Part shown: one piece after another, positions 46,118 to 56,495 of the stretch
Position numbering within the stretch: the first letter of the stretch is position 1
Layout: each line of letters opens with the position of its first letter
Assembly (NCBI RefSeq): GCF_009910705.1
Contig: NZ_JAAAXJ010000001.1
Span: forward strand, 496,001-560,000
Direction of reading: 5' to 3'
DNA length: 64,000 nucleotides
Source: Microvirga arsenatis
Lineage (GTDB): Bacteria; Pseudomonadota; Alphaproteobacteria; Rhizobiales; Beijerinckiaceae
Translations under genes and position numbers: made by a program
Notes under the pieces: model-generated
What the model saw: only the letters and a program-made list of their open reading frames with translations
Told to the model about the DNA's origin: nothing
Database searches by the model: none

Positions 46118-47416
46118 ATGACACCTGCCGCCCGCATCTCCGCCGCCATCGAGGTCCTGGCCGATATCGATGCCCGGCGCCGCCCGGCCACCGATGCCCT
46201 GAAGGATTGGGGCCTCGCGCACCGCTTCGCCGGCTCCAAGGACCGGGCCGCCATCGCGAGCCTCGTCTACGACGCCCTGCGCCGGAAGGCCTCCGCCGCC
46301 TGGATCATGGGCGAGAACACCCCTCGCGCCATCGTGCTCGGCATGCTCCGGCTGCAGCGCGGGCTCGGTGCGCGCGACATCGCGGCGCTCTGCTCCGGCG
46401 AGCGCTTCGCGCCGGAGCCGCTCGCGGAGAACGAGCGCGAGCGGCTGGAGAAGGCGGACCTGTCCGGCGCTCCGGCCCACGTCGCCGGCGACTTTCCGGA
46501 CTGGATCGAGCCCTCCCTGCAGCGCCTCTTCGGCGAGGACCTGGCTCCTGAGATGCAGGCGCTCGCCACCCGCGCGCCGCTGGATCTGCGTGTGAACACC
46601 CTGAAGGTCTCCTCCCGCGAGGAGGCGCACGATGCCCTGCCGCATCTCGGCGCCGTGGAGACGCCGCTGTCGCCGCTGGGATTGCGCATCATGCCGGGGG
46701 AGGACGGGCGCGGGCCCGCCGTGCAGTCCGAGCCGGAGTTCCTGAAAGGCTGGATCGAGATCCAGGACGAGGGCTCGCAGCTCGTGGCGCTGCTCTCCGG
46801 CGCCAGGCCCGGCGAGCAGGTGGTGGACCTCTGCGCCGGCGGAGGCGGCAAGACCCTGGCGCTGGCGGCCATGATGGAGAACCACGGCCAGATCTACGCC
46901 ACCGACAACGACGCCCGCCGCCTCGCGCCGATCCACGACCGGCTGACCCGGGCGGGCGTCCGAAACGTACAGGTGCGCACGCCCAGGGCCAAGGCCGATG
47001 CCGTGACGGATCTCGACGGGCGCATGGACTGCGTTCTCGTGGACGCGCCCTGCACCGGAATCGGAACCTGGCGGCGCAACCCCGACGCCAAGTGGCGCCT
47101 GCGCCCCGGCAGCCTCGAAACCCGGCGCAAGGAGCAGGCGACGGTGCTCGACCGCGCCGCAGCCCTGGTGAAGCCGGGCGGGCGCATCGTCTACATCACC
47201 TGCTCAATCCTGCCCGAGGAGAACGACGACGCGCTCTCCGCCTTCATGGAGCGCCACGAGGGCTTCGCGTCGAAGCCCGTCGCTCAGGTGCTCGGGGCGG
47301 TAGGCCTCACCCATCTTGCGGATGTCGTGCGCCCGACCGCTCATGGGCTGCAGATGACTCCGCTGAAGACCGGGACGGACGGCTTTTATGCCGCCGTGCT
47401 GGTGCGAAAGCCATGA
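46118..47416 (+). CDS. RsmB/NOP family class I SAM-dependent RNA methyltransferase
   Basis: 432-aa RNA m5C methyltransferase. N-terminal NusB-like region (residues ~20-130). Catalytic domain: SAM motif VVDLCAGGGGKTLALA, Cys-Pro motif DAPCTGIGTWRRNPDAKWR (catalytic Cys after the proline), then ITCSILPEENDDAL (second Cys). It probably methylates 16S rRNA C967, but other NOP targets are possible. Start is the ATG at 46118; a longer in-frame start at 46001 is unlikely. guaA follows by 55 bp. Confidence 0.9.
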   Translation: MTPAARISAAIEVLADIDARRRPATDALKDWGLAHRFAGSKDRAAIASLVYDALRRKASAAWIMGENTPRAIVLGMLRLQRGLGARDIAALCSGERFAPEPLAENERERLEKADLSGAPAHVAGDFPDWIEPSLQRLFGEDLAPEMQALATRAPLDLRVNTLKVSSREEAHDALPHLGAVETPLSPLGLRIMPGEDGRGPAVQSEPEFLKGWIEIQDEGSQLVALLSGARPGEQVVDLCAGGGGKTLALAAMMENHGQIYATDNDARRLAPIHDRLTRAGVRNVQVRTPRAKADAVTDLDGRMDCVLVDAPCTGIGTWRRNPDAKWRLRPGSLETRRKEQATVLDRAAALVKPGGRIVYITCSILPEENDDALSAFMERHEGFASKPVAQVLGAVGLTHLADVVRPTAHGLQMTPLKTGTDGFYAAVLVRKP

Positions 47417-47471
47417 ATAAGCGTCATATTCCCGTTGTTGACCCGACCCCAAAGGCCGTAAAGACCTCGCC

Positions 47472-49028
<1,557 letters not shown>

Positions 49029-49031
49029 GCG

Positions 49032-49379
49032 ATGGCAGTGACGCTCTACGGCATCAAGAACTGCGACACGATGAAGAAAGCCCGCGCCTGGCTCGACGTC
49101 AGGGACGTGGCCTACAGGTTCCACGACTACAAGGTGGACGGGATCGATCGGGCGCGGCTGGAATCCTGGGCGCGATCCGTGGGCTGGGAGACGCTGCTCA
49201 ACCGCGCCGGCACGACCTTCCGCAAGCTCCCGGAGGCCGAGCGCGCCGGCATCGACGAGCGCAAGGCGCTCGCGCTCATGCTCGACCAGCCTTCCATGAT
49301 CAAGCGCCCGGTGCTCGATCTCGGCGGACGTCTTCTCGTCGGGTTCAAGCCGGAGATGTATGAGGAAGCGGTTCGGTAG
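49032..49379 (+). CDS. ArsC/Spx/YffB-like protein
   Basis: 115-aa thioredoxin-fold protein of the ArsC/Spx superfamily. The YffB signature is GIKNCDTMKKARAWL, a single Cys at residue ~11. It lacks the resolving Cys of true ArsC, and a second block is NRAGTTFRKLPEAER, with IKRPVLDLGGRLLVGF near the end. YffB-type proteins have glutathione-related activity that is not well defined. It starts 3 bp after guaA and shares its transcript. Confidence 0.88.
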   Translation: MAVTLYGIKNCDTMKKARAWLDVRDVAYRFHDYKVDGIDRARLESWARSVGWETLLNRAGTTFRKLPEAERAGIDERKALALMLDQPSMIKRPVLDLGGRLLVGFKPEMYEEAVR

Positions 49380-49473
49380 GCGCGTTTCCTACCCTGCACT
49401 GTCATCGATCACCCTTCATCGTCATGCCCGGCCTTGAGCCGGGCATTCGCGTTCGAGGCTAACAACACTCAAA

Positions 49474-49574
49474 CCTCATCCTGAGGAGCCGCGCAGCGGC
49501 GTCTCGAAGGAGGCTCCAGAGAGCACTGGATCATCCTTCGAGACGCAGACTGAGGTCTGCTCCTCAGGATGAGG
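49474..49574. repeat. CCTCATCCTGAGGAG inverted-repeat element, copy 2
   Basis: 101-bp element with arms CCTCATCCTGAGGAG (49474-49488) and its inverted copy (49560-49574). It shares GATCATCCTTCGAGA with the copy at 36886-36993. Confidence 0.8.
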
Positions 49575-49639
49575 TTCGAGACTGCTTAACTGTGTGCAAA
49601 GACGTGGATGGACGGGACAAGCCCGGCCGTGAAGGGGCG

Positions 49640-49771
49640 GGTGTCATCCCGGGGCCGCGCAGCGGAGCCCGGGATCCATAGCCGCTGACGATGCAGGATA
49701 GCACGCAACGCTGATCACTCTTTCCTGAGACGTCGCGGTTATGGATCCCCGCCTTCGCGGGGATGCCAGGT
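49640..49771. repeat. Diverged GTCATCCCGGGG palindromic repeat
   Basis: Inverted pieces GTGTCATCCCGGGG near 49641 and CGGGGATGCCA near 49770 bracket a GGATCCATA/TATGGATCC inverted pair. It is related to the 41213 element but looser. Confidence 0.45.
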
Positions 49772-49810
49772 GGTGCGCTTCAGCAGTCATAATCCCACTT
49801 GGTCAAGCAA

Positions 49811-49838
49811 AAAGGCGGGCCGCAAAGCCCGCCTTTTT
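49811..49838. terminator. Bidirectional terminator between guaA-ArsC unit and dctM
   Basis: 10-bp perfect stem AAAGGCGGGC (49811-49820) / GCCCGCCTTT (49827-49836) with loop CGCAAA, T-run on both strands. It ends the plus-strand guaA transcript and the minus-strand TRAP transcript. Confidence 0.85.
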
Positions 49839-49858
49839 CGTGTCTGAAGTAGGCCGCC

Positions 49859-51751
49859 TTACTGGATCTTCGGCGGCTCGTTGAAGTTCAGGCCGGGGAG
49901 GCCGCCCGGGTCTCCGGGGGCGCCGAGGCCGGGGACCAGCAGCTCGTCGAGCTTCTTCTGCACCGCTGCCGGATCGACCGCGGGGCCGGCCGCCTTGTAG
50001 TGCATCACGATGTTCGGGAACAGGATCACGATGCCGACCATGATGAGCTGGATGACCACGAAGGGGATGGCGCCCCAGTAGATCTGGCCCGTGGTCACCG
50101 GCTCCATGCGCTTGCCCGTCACCCGGTCGACATAGGGCACCTTCGGGGCCACCGAGCGCAGGAAGAACAGGGCGAAGCCGAAGGGCGGGTGCATGAACGA
50201 GGTCTGCATGTTCACGCCCAGCATGACGCCGAACCAGATCAGGTCGATCCCCAGCTTTTCGGCCGCGGGGCCGAGCAGCGGCACCACGATGAAGGCCAGC
50301 TCGAAGAAGTCGAGGAAGAAGGCCAGCAGGAAGACCAGGGCGTTCACCACGATCAGGAAGCCCACCTGACCGCCCGGAAGCGAGGTCAGCAGGTGCTCCA
50401 CCCAGATGTGCCCGTTCACGCCGTAGAAGGTGAGCGAGAACACGCGGGCGCCGATCAGGATGAAGAGCACGAAGGCGGAGAGCTTCGCGGTCGCCTCCGT
50501 CGCCTGGCGCACGATGGTGAAGTTGAAGCGGTTGGGGTTGTTGTCCAGCCGGCGCTTGACCGCCGCCAGGATGACGGAGCCGAGCGCGCCCATGGCGCCG
50601 CCCTCGGTCGGAGTGGCGAGACCAATGAAGATGGTGCCGAGCACGAGGAAGATCAGCAGCAGCGGCGGCACCATGACGAAGGTGGTCTGCTGGGCCATGT
50701 TCGACATCAGGCGAAGGCCCGTGAACCGCTCGACGATGCCCACCACGAGCGCATAGACGGCGCCCGCGAGGACCATCTCCATGGTGAGCGCGAGACCCTC
50801 ATAGCCCTGGTTGTGCAGGACCACATAAGCGCCGACGAGCAGCACGACCAGCACCGCGGAGATCGCGATTCGCTTGGCGCCGAGCAGCTTGTTCATCACG
50901 GCGCAGATCAGGGCCACGACCGTGCCGACGCAGATGGTCAGGATCACGAAGTCCGCACCGGCGCGGGTGCCGGTCTGCGACAGGACGTAGTAGCCGACGA
51001 GGCCGGAGAACAGCACCAGGACGCCGAGCTGCCACACGCCGCGGGAGCCGTTGGGCTCGCGGTAGCCGACCGCCTCCAGCGGCAGGCCGGGGGCGGCCTT
51101 CGGATCGATGAGCGAGGCGATGAGCACATAGACGGCATAGAGGCCCGCCAGGATGATGCCCGGCAGGAACGCGCCCTCGTACATGTCGCCCACCGAGCGG
51201 CCGAGCTGGTCGGCCATGACGATGAGAACCAGCGAGGGCGGAATGATCTGGGCCAGCGTGCCGGAGGCGGCGATCACGCCCGAGGCGAGGCGCCGGTCGT
51301 AGCCGTAGCGCAGCATGATCGGCAGGGAGATCAGGCCCATGGAGATCACGGAGGCGGCGACGACGCCGGTGGTGGCGGCGAGCAGGGCGCCCACGAAGAT
51401 CACCGCATAGGCGAGGCCGCCGCGCAGCGGGCCGAAGAGCTGGCCGATGGTGTCGAGCAGGTCCTCCGCCATGCCGGAGCGTTCGAGGATGTAGCCCATG
51501 AAGGTGAAGAACGGGATCGCCAGCAGCACCTCGTTCGACATGGTGCCGTAGATGCGGTCCGGCAGGGCCTGCAGGAGCGGCCATGACAGGTTGATGTTGG
51601 CCGGCGCATAGGGAGCGAGCTCGACCGCGATGAAGAAGAACAGGAGGCCGTTGGCCGCGAGCGAGAAGGCGACCGGGTAGCCGAGGAGAAGGAAGATCAC
51701 CAGCGCGCCGAACATGATCGGTGCGAGGTTCTGGGCAATGAAGGCAGCCAT
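49859..51751 (-). CDS. TRAP transporter large permease (DctM, long FcbT3-type)
   Basis: 630-aa integral membrane subunit with the DctM signatures AIPFFTFMGYILERSGMAEDLLDTIGQLFGPLRGG and TGVVAASVISMGLISLPIMLRYGYD, and the later block ATPTEGGAMGALGSVILAA. Length is ~200 residues above the standard DctM (~425 aa): about 150 residues with three or four extra helices are inserted around residues 225-370, as in FcbT3/mannitol-chloroaromatic-type TRAP permeases. Ends in a Pro/Gly-rich tail. The dctQ gene is 35 bp upstream; no DctP binding protein lies next to it. Confidence 0.93.
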   Translation of the reverse strand: MAAFIAQNLAPIMFGALVIFLLLGYPVAFSLAANGLLFFFIAVELAPYAPANINLSWPLLQALPDRIYGTMSNEVLLAIPFFTFMGYILERSGMAEDLLDTIGQLFGPLRGGLAYAVIFVGALLAATTGVVAASVISMGLISLPIMLRYGYDRRLASGVIAASGTLAQIIPPSLVLIVMADQLGRSVGDMYEGAFLPGIILAGLYAVYVLIASLIDPKAAPGLPLEAVGYREPNGSRGVWQLGVLVLFSGLVGYYVLSQTGTRAGADFVILTICVGTVVALICAVMNKLLGAKRIAISAVLVVLLVGAYVVLHNQGYEGLALTMEMVLAGAVYALVVGIVERFTGLRLMSNMAQQTTFVMVPPLLLIFLVLGTIFIGLATPTEGGAMGALGSVILAAVKRRLDNNPNRFNFTIVRQATEATAKLSAFVLFILIGARVFSLTFYGVNGHIWVEHLLTSLPGGQVGFLIVVNALVFLLAFFLDFFELAFIVVPLLGPAAEKLGIDLIWFGVMLGVNMQTSFMHPPFGFALFFLRSVAPKVPYVDRVTGKRMEPVTTGQIYWGAIPFVVIQLIMVGIVILFPNIVMHYKAAGPAVDPAAVQKKLDELLVPGLGAPGDPGGLPGLNFNEPPKIQ

Positions 51752-51786
51752 GCGAGTGACTCCGGAATCAGATCAGGGCGGGGGCG

Positions 51787-52416
51787 TCAGCGGATGCCGT
51801 CGCCTGGGGGCTCGCCGCCCTTGGTGGTGCTGGTATCGGCCAGTTCCGCGATCAGCCGCTCGGCTTCCGCCTCGGCCGCGGCGTGGGCGCCCACGTGATC
51901 GTGCTCGTCGACGAGCTGGCCGTTCATGATCGCCACGCGCTTGATGAGCTCGCTCAGCCACTGGAAGGCGAGCGAGATGAAGCCGAGGAGAATCAGACCC
52001 TTGGCCGGCCAGATCAGCAGGCCGCCCGCATTGGAGGAGACCTCGCCGGAGCGGTAGGAGTTCAGGAAGTAGGGGACGGCCAGATAGAGCATCAGGGCCA
52101 CGAAGGGGAGCAGGAAGAAGAGGTGTCCGATCAAGTCGATGGTGTCGCGCCCGCGCTTCGTGAGCTTGTTGGACACGATGTCGATGCGGATGTGCTCGTT
52201 CGCCTTCAGGGTCCAGGCGGCGCAGAGCATGAACACGGCGCCGAACAGGTACCATTGCAGCTCGAGCCAGGCATTGGACGAGACGCCGAAGATGCGCCGG
52301 ATGATGGCATTCACGGCGGAGACCAGGATGGCCACCACGATGGCCCAGGCCGCCACCTTGCCGATGCGTTCGTTGAACGAGTCGATGACACGGGATAGCC
52401 GAAGAAGCGCCGTCAC
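51787..52416 (-). CDS. TRAP transporter small permease (DctQ-type)
   Basis: 209-aa membrane subunit with four helices. DctQ signatures: AWAIVVAILVSAVNAIIRRIFG, LQWYLFGAVFMLCAAWTLKANEHIRIDIV (EHxRxD motif), and LLLLGFISLAFQWL-like helix 4. A charged C-terminal tail is extended (DEHDHVGAHAAAEAEAERLIAELADT). Pairs with DctM to form the permease. Upstream 294 bp are divergent from NnrU and show no DctP gene. Confidence 0.9.
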   Translation of the reverse strand: MTALLRLSRVIDSFNERIGKVAAWAIVVAILVSAVNAIIRRIFGVSSNAWLELQWYLFGAVFMLCAAWTLKANEHIRIDIVSNKLTKRGRDTIDLIGHLFFLLPFVALMLYLAVPYFLNSYRSGEVSSNAGGLLIWPAKGLILLGFISLAFQWLSELIKRVAIMNGQLVDEHDHVGAHAAAEAEAERLIAELADTSTTKGGEPPGDGIR

Positions 52417-52710
52417 CTGTCTCCCCCTTGGAACTTGTTGGTTGGAAATCTTGCGGCCTAGCTATCGGACTTGGACCAGCCCCGCTAGTGCCGTTTTAGT
52501 CGAATGCAAGGTTTCGACGGGTCCTAGCCGGGAAATTTTCGGGCTGCAAGAGGAGGCCTTGTTAAAAGTTTAGGCAGTCCAAGACTTTGATGCGCGCCCG
52601 AACCTTGCGGGCTGCGGCCATCGAGCCTTTGCCCTGCCGCCCCTTTCGCCGCGCCGGTTGTCGTTTCCGGAAGCCTGAGGCTATAAGTTCCTATCTTCCG
52701 GAGGGTACCT

Positions 52711-53301
52711 GTGACGCTGCTCGTTCTCGGCCTCGTGATCTTTCTCGGCACCCATTCCTTCAGCATGGCGCGGACGCGCCGGGCGGCCCTCATCGGCCGC
52801 ATCGGGGAGGGGCCGTACAAGGGGCTTTACTCCCTGGCTTCGCTCGCCGGCATCGTCCTGGTCTCCATCGGCTACGGGCAGTATCGCGCCAACGGCTACA
52901 TCCCGGTCTGGGACCCGCCGGTCTGGACGCGCCACCTCGCCCTGCTGCTGGTTCTCGTCGCCTTCATCTGCTTCGTGGCGGCCTATCTGCCGGGCCGCAT
53001 CAAGGCGCGGCTCAAGCACCCCATGCTCGCCGGCGTGAAGATCTGGGCCTTCGCGCACCTCATCGCCAATGGGGACCTGGGCTCGATCCTGCTCTTCGGC
53101 TCCTTCCTGGCCTGGGCGGTGCTCGCGCGCATCAGCGCCAAGCGCCGGGACGTGGCGGCCCAGCACGGCGGCACGGCGGCCCCGGCGGGCTGGCGCAACG
53201 ATGTCCTGGCGGTGACGATCGGCACGGCGGCCTATCTCGCCTTCGTGTACTGGCTTCACCCCTGGCTCATCGGCGTCTCGGTTCTGCCCATGCGGGCATG
53301 A
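52711..53301 (+). CDS. NnrU family protein
   Basis: 196-aa membrane protein with five or six helices. NnrU family signature: LGLVIFLGTHSFSMARTRR, LYSLASLAGIVLVSIGYGQYR, AAYLPGRIKARLKHPMLAGVKIWAFAHLIANGDLGSILLFG. In Rhodobacter NnrU lies near nitric-oxide reductase genes, but members outside that context are of unknown function. GTG start with GGAGGG upstream. The YfgM-like gene follows by 100 bp. Confidence 0.88.
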   Translation: MTLLVLGLVIFLGTHSFSMARTRRAALIGRIGEGPYKGLYSLASLAGIVLVSIGYGQYRANGYIPVWDPPVWTRHLALLLVLVAFICFVAAYLPGRIKARLKHPMLAGVKIWAFAHLIANGDLGSILLFGSFLAWAVLARISAKRRDVAAQHGGTAAPAGWRNDVLAVTIGTAAYLAFVYWLHPWLIGVSVLPMRA

Positions 53302-53400
53302 AGGAGGGCATGAAGGCTCTCGCCTTGTGCGGAGGTGTGTGCTAGGCGACCCTCCTTCGATTGCAGGAGGCGGCCGCCTGTTGGCCGCATGAGAGACGCC

Positions 53401-54075
53401 ATGGCCCCGAACGACGAGTTCATTCGCGAAGTCGACGAGGAATACCGCCGCGACCAGCTCGCCCAGATCTGGCAGCGCTACAACGGAATCATCATCGGCA
53501 TAGTGGTCCTGATCGTCGCCTCGGTCGGAGGCTGGCGCTACTGGCAGCATCACCAGGAAACCCGCGCCCAGGCCGCGGCGCTCCGCTACGAGGAGGCCCT
53601 GCGCCTGTCCTCCGAGGACAAGGGGCAGGAGGCGCAAAGCGCCTTCGAGGCCCTGGCGAAGGAGGATGGCGGCAACGGCTATGCCATGCTCGCCCGCTTC
53701 CGCCTCGCCGCCGAGCTCGGCCAGCAGAATGCGGAGAACGGCGCCTCCGCCTTCGATGCGCTCGCCAACGACGCTTCCGTCCCGGCCCTGTGGAAGGACC
53801 TGGCGCGCCTGCGCGCCGCGTGGCTGCGCCTCGACACCGCGGAGCCCGCGCGCATCCGCCAGGCGCTCGAGCCGCTGGCCGCGCCGTCCAATGCCTGGCG
53901 CCATTCCGCACGGGAACTCTTGGGCCTGTCCGGCCTTAAGGCCGGTGACATGGATTACGCCGGTCGCTGGTTCGACCAGATCGCAGCCGACCGCGAGACG
54001 CCCGCCACCTTGCGGCAGCGCCTTGCCGTCTATACCGCCCTCGTGGCGGGCGGTCCGGTGCAGGCGACCCAATAA
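53401..54075 (+). CDS. YfgM/TPR-like membrane protein
   Basis: 224-aa protein with one N-terminal helix (IIIGIVVLIVASVGGWRYW, residues ~26-46), then helical TPR-like repeats (ARAAALRYEEALRLSSEDKGQEAQSAFEALAKE). This is the tetratricopeptide-like YfgM family, linked in E. coli to the SecYEG-PpiD periplasmic folding complex. It lies 12 bp before der. E. coli has bamB between yfgM and der; none is here. The ATG at 53401 is preceded by GAGAGACG. Confidence 0.85.
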   Translation: MAPNDEFIREVDEEYRRDQLAQIWQRYNGIIIGIVVLIVASVGGWRYWQHHQETRAQAAALRYEEALRLSSEDKGQEAQSAFEALAKEDGGNGYAMLARFRLAAELGQQNAENGASAFDALANDASVPALWKDLARLRAAWLRLDTAEPARIRQALEPLAAPSNAWRHSARELLGLSGLKAGDMDYAGRWFDQIAADRETPATLRQRLAVYTALVAGGPVQATQ

Positions 54076-54087
54076 GGTAGGACAGGC

Positions 54088-55437
54088 ATGACGCCCACCG
54101 TCGCCATTGTCGGGCGGCCGAATGTCGGCAAATCGACCCTCTTCAACCGTCTCGTCGGCAAGAAGCTCGCCCTGGTGGACGACCGCCCGGGCGTGACCCG
54201 CGATCGCCGCGAGGGCGAGGCCCGGCTCGGCGACCTCGAGTTCCGCGTCATCGACACGGCGGGCCTGGAGGAGGCCACGGAGGAATCGCTCCTCGGCCGC
54301 ATGCGCGCCCAGACCGAGGCCGCCATCGAGGATGCCGACGTCATCCTCTTCGTGGTCGATGCCCGCGCCGGCATCCTGCCCGCCGACCGGCCCTTCGCCG
54401 AGATGGTGCGCCGCTCCGGCAAGCCCGTGATCCTCGTGGCCAACAAGGCCGAGGGCGCCGGCGGCATGGCGGGCGCCTACGACGCCTTCTCCCTGGGCCT
54501 GGGCGAGCCGGTCCCGCTCTCCGCCGAGCACGGGGAGGGCATGGCCGACCTCTTCGAGGCACTGATGCCCCATTTCCCCGATCCGGAGGACGTGGAGGAG
54601 GACGAGGACGACCCGGGCAAGCCGCTGCAGGTGGCCATCGTCGGGCGGCCCAATGCGGGCAAGTCCACCCTCATCAACCGCATGGTCGGCGAGGAACGCC
54701 TGCTCACCGGCCCCGAGGCCGGCATCACCCGCGATTCCATCTCCCTCGACTGGGAATGGCGCGGGCGGCCGATCAAGCTCTTCGACACCGCGGGCCTGCG
54801 CAAGCGCGCCCGGGTCGAGGACAAGCTCGAAAAGCTCTCCGTCGCGGATGCCCTGCGGGCCGTGCGCTTCGCGGAAGTCGTGGTGGTCCTCCTCGACGCC
54901 ACGATCCCGTTCGAGAAGCAGGATCTCTCCATCGTCGACCTGGTGGAGCAGGAGGGCCGCGCCCTCGTGATCGGCCTCAACAAGTGGGATCTCGTGGCCG
55001 ATCAGAAGGGCCTGCTGAGCGATCTGAAGGAGAAGGCCACGCGCCTCCTGCCGCAGGTGCGCGGGGCGCCGGTGGTGCCGCTTTCGGGCCTCGCCGGCAG
55101 CGGAATCGACCCGCTCATGAAGGCGGTGCTGCACGTCTACGAGAAGTGGAACACCCGCATCTCGACCGCGCGGCTGAACCAATGGCTCACCGAGGCCCTC
55201 GAGGCCAACCCGCCGCCCGCCGTCTCCGGTCGCCGGATCAAGATCCGCTACATGACCCAGGTGAAGTCGCGCCCGCCGCATTTCGCGGTCTTCGGCAACC
55301 AGCTCGACGCCCTGCCGAAGAGCTACACCCGCTACCTGGTCAACGGCATCCGCGAGGCCTTCGACCTGCCCGGCACCCCGATCCGGGTGTCGCTGCGCAT
55401 GGGGCAGAACCCGTTCGACAAGGACAGGCGCGGGTAG
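54088..55437 (+). CDS. der: Ribosome-associated GTPase Der
   Basis: 449-aa double GTPase. First G domain: [19 protein letters not shown] and NKAEG; second: [34 protein letters not shown] and NKWDL. The C-terminal KH-like domain ends in LRMGQNPF. It takes part in 50S ribosome assembly. Linked to yfgM, as is common. The eamA gene ends in the repeat just after it. Confidence 0.97.
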   Translation: MTPTVAIVGRPNVGKSTLFNRLVGKKLALVDDRPGVTRDRREGEARLGDLEFRVIDTAGLEEATEESLLGRMRAQTEAAIEDADVILFVVDARAGILPADRPFAEMVRRSGKPVILVANKAEGAGGMAGAYDAFSLGLGEPVPLSAEHGEGMADLFEALMPHFPDPEDVEEDEDDPGKPLQVAIVGRPNAGKSTLINRMVGEERLLTGPEAGITRDSISLDWEWRGRPIKLFDTAGLRKRARVEDKLEKLSVADALRAVRFAEVVVVLLDATIPFEKQDLSIVDLVEQEGRALVIGLNKWDLVADQKGLLSDLKEKATRLLPQVRGAPVVPLSGLAGSGIDPLMKAVLHVYEKWNTRISTARLNQWLTEALEANPPPAVSGRRIKIRYMTQVKSRPPHFAVFGNQLDALPKSYTRYLVNGIREAFDLPGTPIRVSLRMGQNPFDKDRRG

Positions 55438-55446
55438 GGGCCTTCG

Positions 55447-56388
55447 TCACGCCTTCATCGCGCCATGCCCGGGCTCGTTCCGGGCATCTGCGTTTCCGGG
55501 GCTCGATGCGGCGCTCGCGGCTCCGGGCTTCGCAAAATGCTTCGCCCCCGCCACGCAGGCGATCACCGCGACGTTGACGGCCACCATTCCCCAGCCGACC
55601 GTTTCGTTGAGAAGCATCGCCGCCAGCATGAGCCCGAAGAAGGGCTGGAGCAGCTGCAACTGCGACACGCCCGCGATGCCGCCCAGCGCCAGGCCGCGAT
55701 ACCAGAACACGAAACCGATGAGCATGGAGAACAGGGAGACGTAGGCGAGCGCGATCCAGGCGGGCATCCCGATCCCGCTCCAGGAGGCGGGGAGGGTGAA
55801 CAGCATCAGGCCCGCGGTGAGCGGCAGGGAAAGGACGAGCGCCCAGGAGATCACCTGCCAGCCGCCGAGCGTCCGCGACAGCTTGGCCCCCTCCGCGTAG
55901 CCGAGGCCGCAGAGCACGATGGCAGCGAGCATGAGGAGGCTGCCGGCGGGGGATGTCGTCGAGCCCTGCAGCAGGGCGAAGCCCGCCACGAGAGCGGCCC
56001 CCAGGCAGGAGAAGATCCAGAAGGCCGCCCGCGGCCGTTCCCCGCCGCGCAGGATGCCGAAGATCGCCGTTGCCAGGGGCAGCAGGCCGACGAAGACGAT
56101 GGATTGCGCGGAGGTGATGTACTGCAGGGCCAGCGCCGTCAGCAGCGGAAAGCCGGCCACCACGCCGAGCGACACGATGGCGAGCGACAGGAGATCGCCT
56201 CGGCCGGGGCGCTTCTGACGCAACAGCACGAGCAGCGCCATCGCGAGCAGCCCGGCGATCGTGGCCCGCGCCAGGGTGAGGAACAGCGGGTCGATGTCGA
56301 GCACGGCGATGCGGGTTGCAGGCAACGAGCCGCTGAAGATCAGCACCCCGAGAAAACCGCTGATCCACCCCTCGGTCGTCCTGTCCAT
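55447..56388 (-). CDS. DMT (EamA) family transporter
   Basis: 313-aa ten-helix drug/metabolite-transporter-family protein: SGSLPATRIAVLDIDPLFLTLARATIAGLLAMALL and TSAQSIVFVGLLPLATAIFGIL for the first EamA domain; IALAYVSLFSMLIGFVFWYRGLALGGIAGVSQLQLLQPFFGLMLAAMLLNE for the second. Start MDRTTEGWISG at 56388. It is divergent from a MocR regulator, a common pairing where the regulator controls the transporter. The last ~30 residues (SPGNADARNEPGHGAMKA) are encoded by an intergenic-type palindrome, so they may be a read-through extension. Confidence 0.9.
   Translation of the reverse strand: MDRTTEGWISGFLGVLIFSGSLPATRIAVLDIDPLFLTLARATIAGLLAMALLVLLRQKRPGRGDLLSLAIVSLGVVAGFPLLTALALQYITSAQSIVFVGLLPLATAIFGILRGGERPRAAFWIFSCLGAALVAGFALLQGSTTSPAGSLLMLAAIVLCGLGYAEGAKLSRTLGGWQVISWALVLSLPLTAGLMLFTLPASWSGIGMPAWIALAYVSLFSMLIGFVFWYRGLALGGIAGVSQLQLLQPFFGLMLAAMLLNETVGWGMVAVNVAVIACVAGAKHFAKPGAASAASSPGNADARNEPGHGAMKA
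55464..55487. repeat. ATGCCCGG/CCGGGCAT hairpin repeat overlapping eamA 3' end
   Basis: Arms ATGCCCGG and CCGGGCAT around GCTCGTT lie within the eamA 3' end. The same ATGCCCGG/CCGGGCAT pair recurs at 49424-49446, so it is a dispersed short palindrome. Confidence 0.6.
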
Positions 56389-56441
56389 GCGCCATCCTCC
56401 GCCGCCTCGTATTCTCGGCGCGGACGGCATGGCCTTTCCAG

Positions 56442-56495
56442 GGACAGTGCAGTACGGTTGGGCCGAACTGTCATGGAACGATGGCCGGTACAGTG
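56442..56495. promoter_or_regulatory. Candidate MocR operator: evenly spaced ACAGT boxes
   Basis: GACAGTG (ACAGT 56444-56448), its inverted form ACTGT (56467-56471) and TACAGTG (ACAGT 56490-56494) occur at 23-bp intervals between eamA and the MocR gene. Regularly spaced direct and inverted repeats are typical of MocR operators. Confidence 0.45.

Larger units (their letters stand above)
49380..49858. other. Gene-free repeat-rich region between the ArsC-like gene and dctM
   Basis: About 480 bp without a supported gene. It contains a small hairpin (49424-49446, ATGCCCGG/CCGGGCAT), REP-type copy 2 (49474-49574), a CGTCATCCC-like copy (49640-49771) and the bidirectional terminator near 49811-49838. 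Nothing else recognised. Confidence 0.65.
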
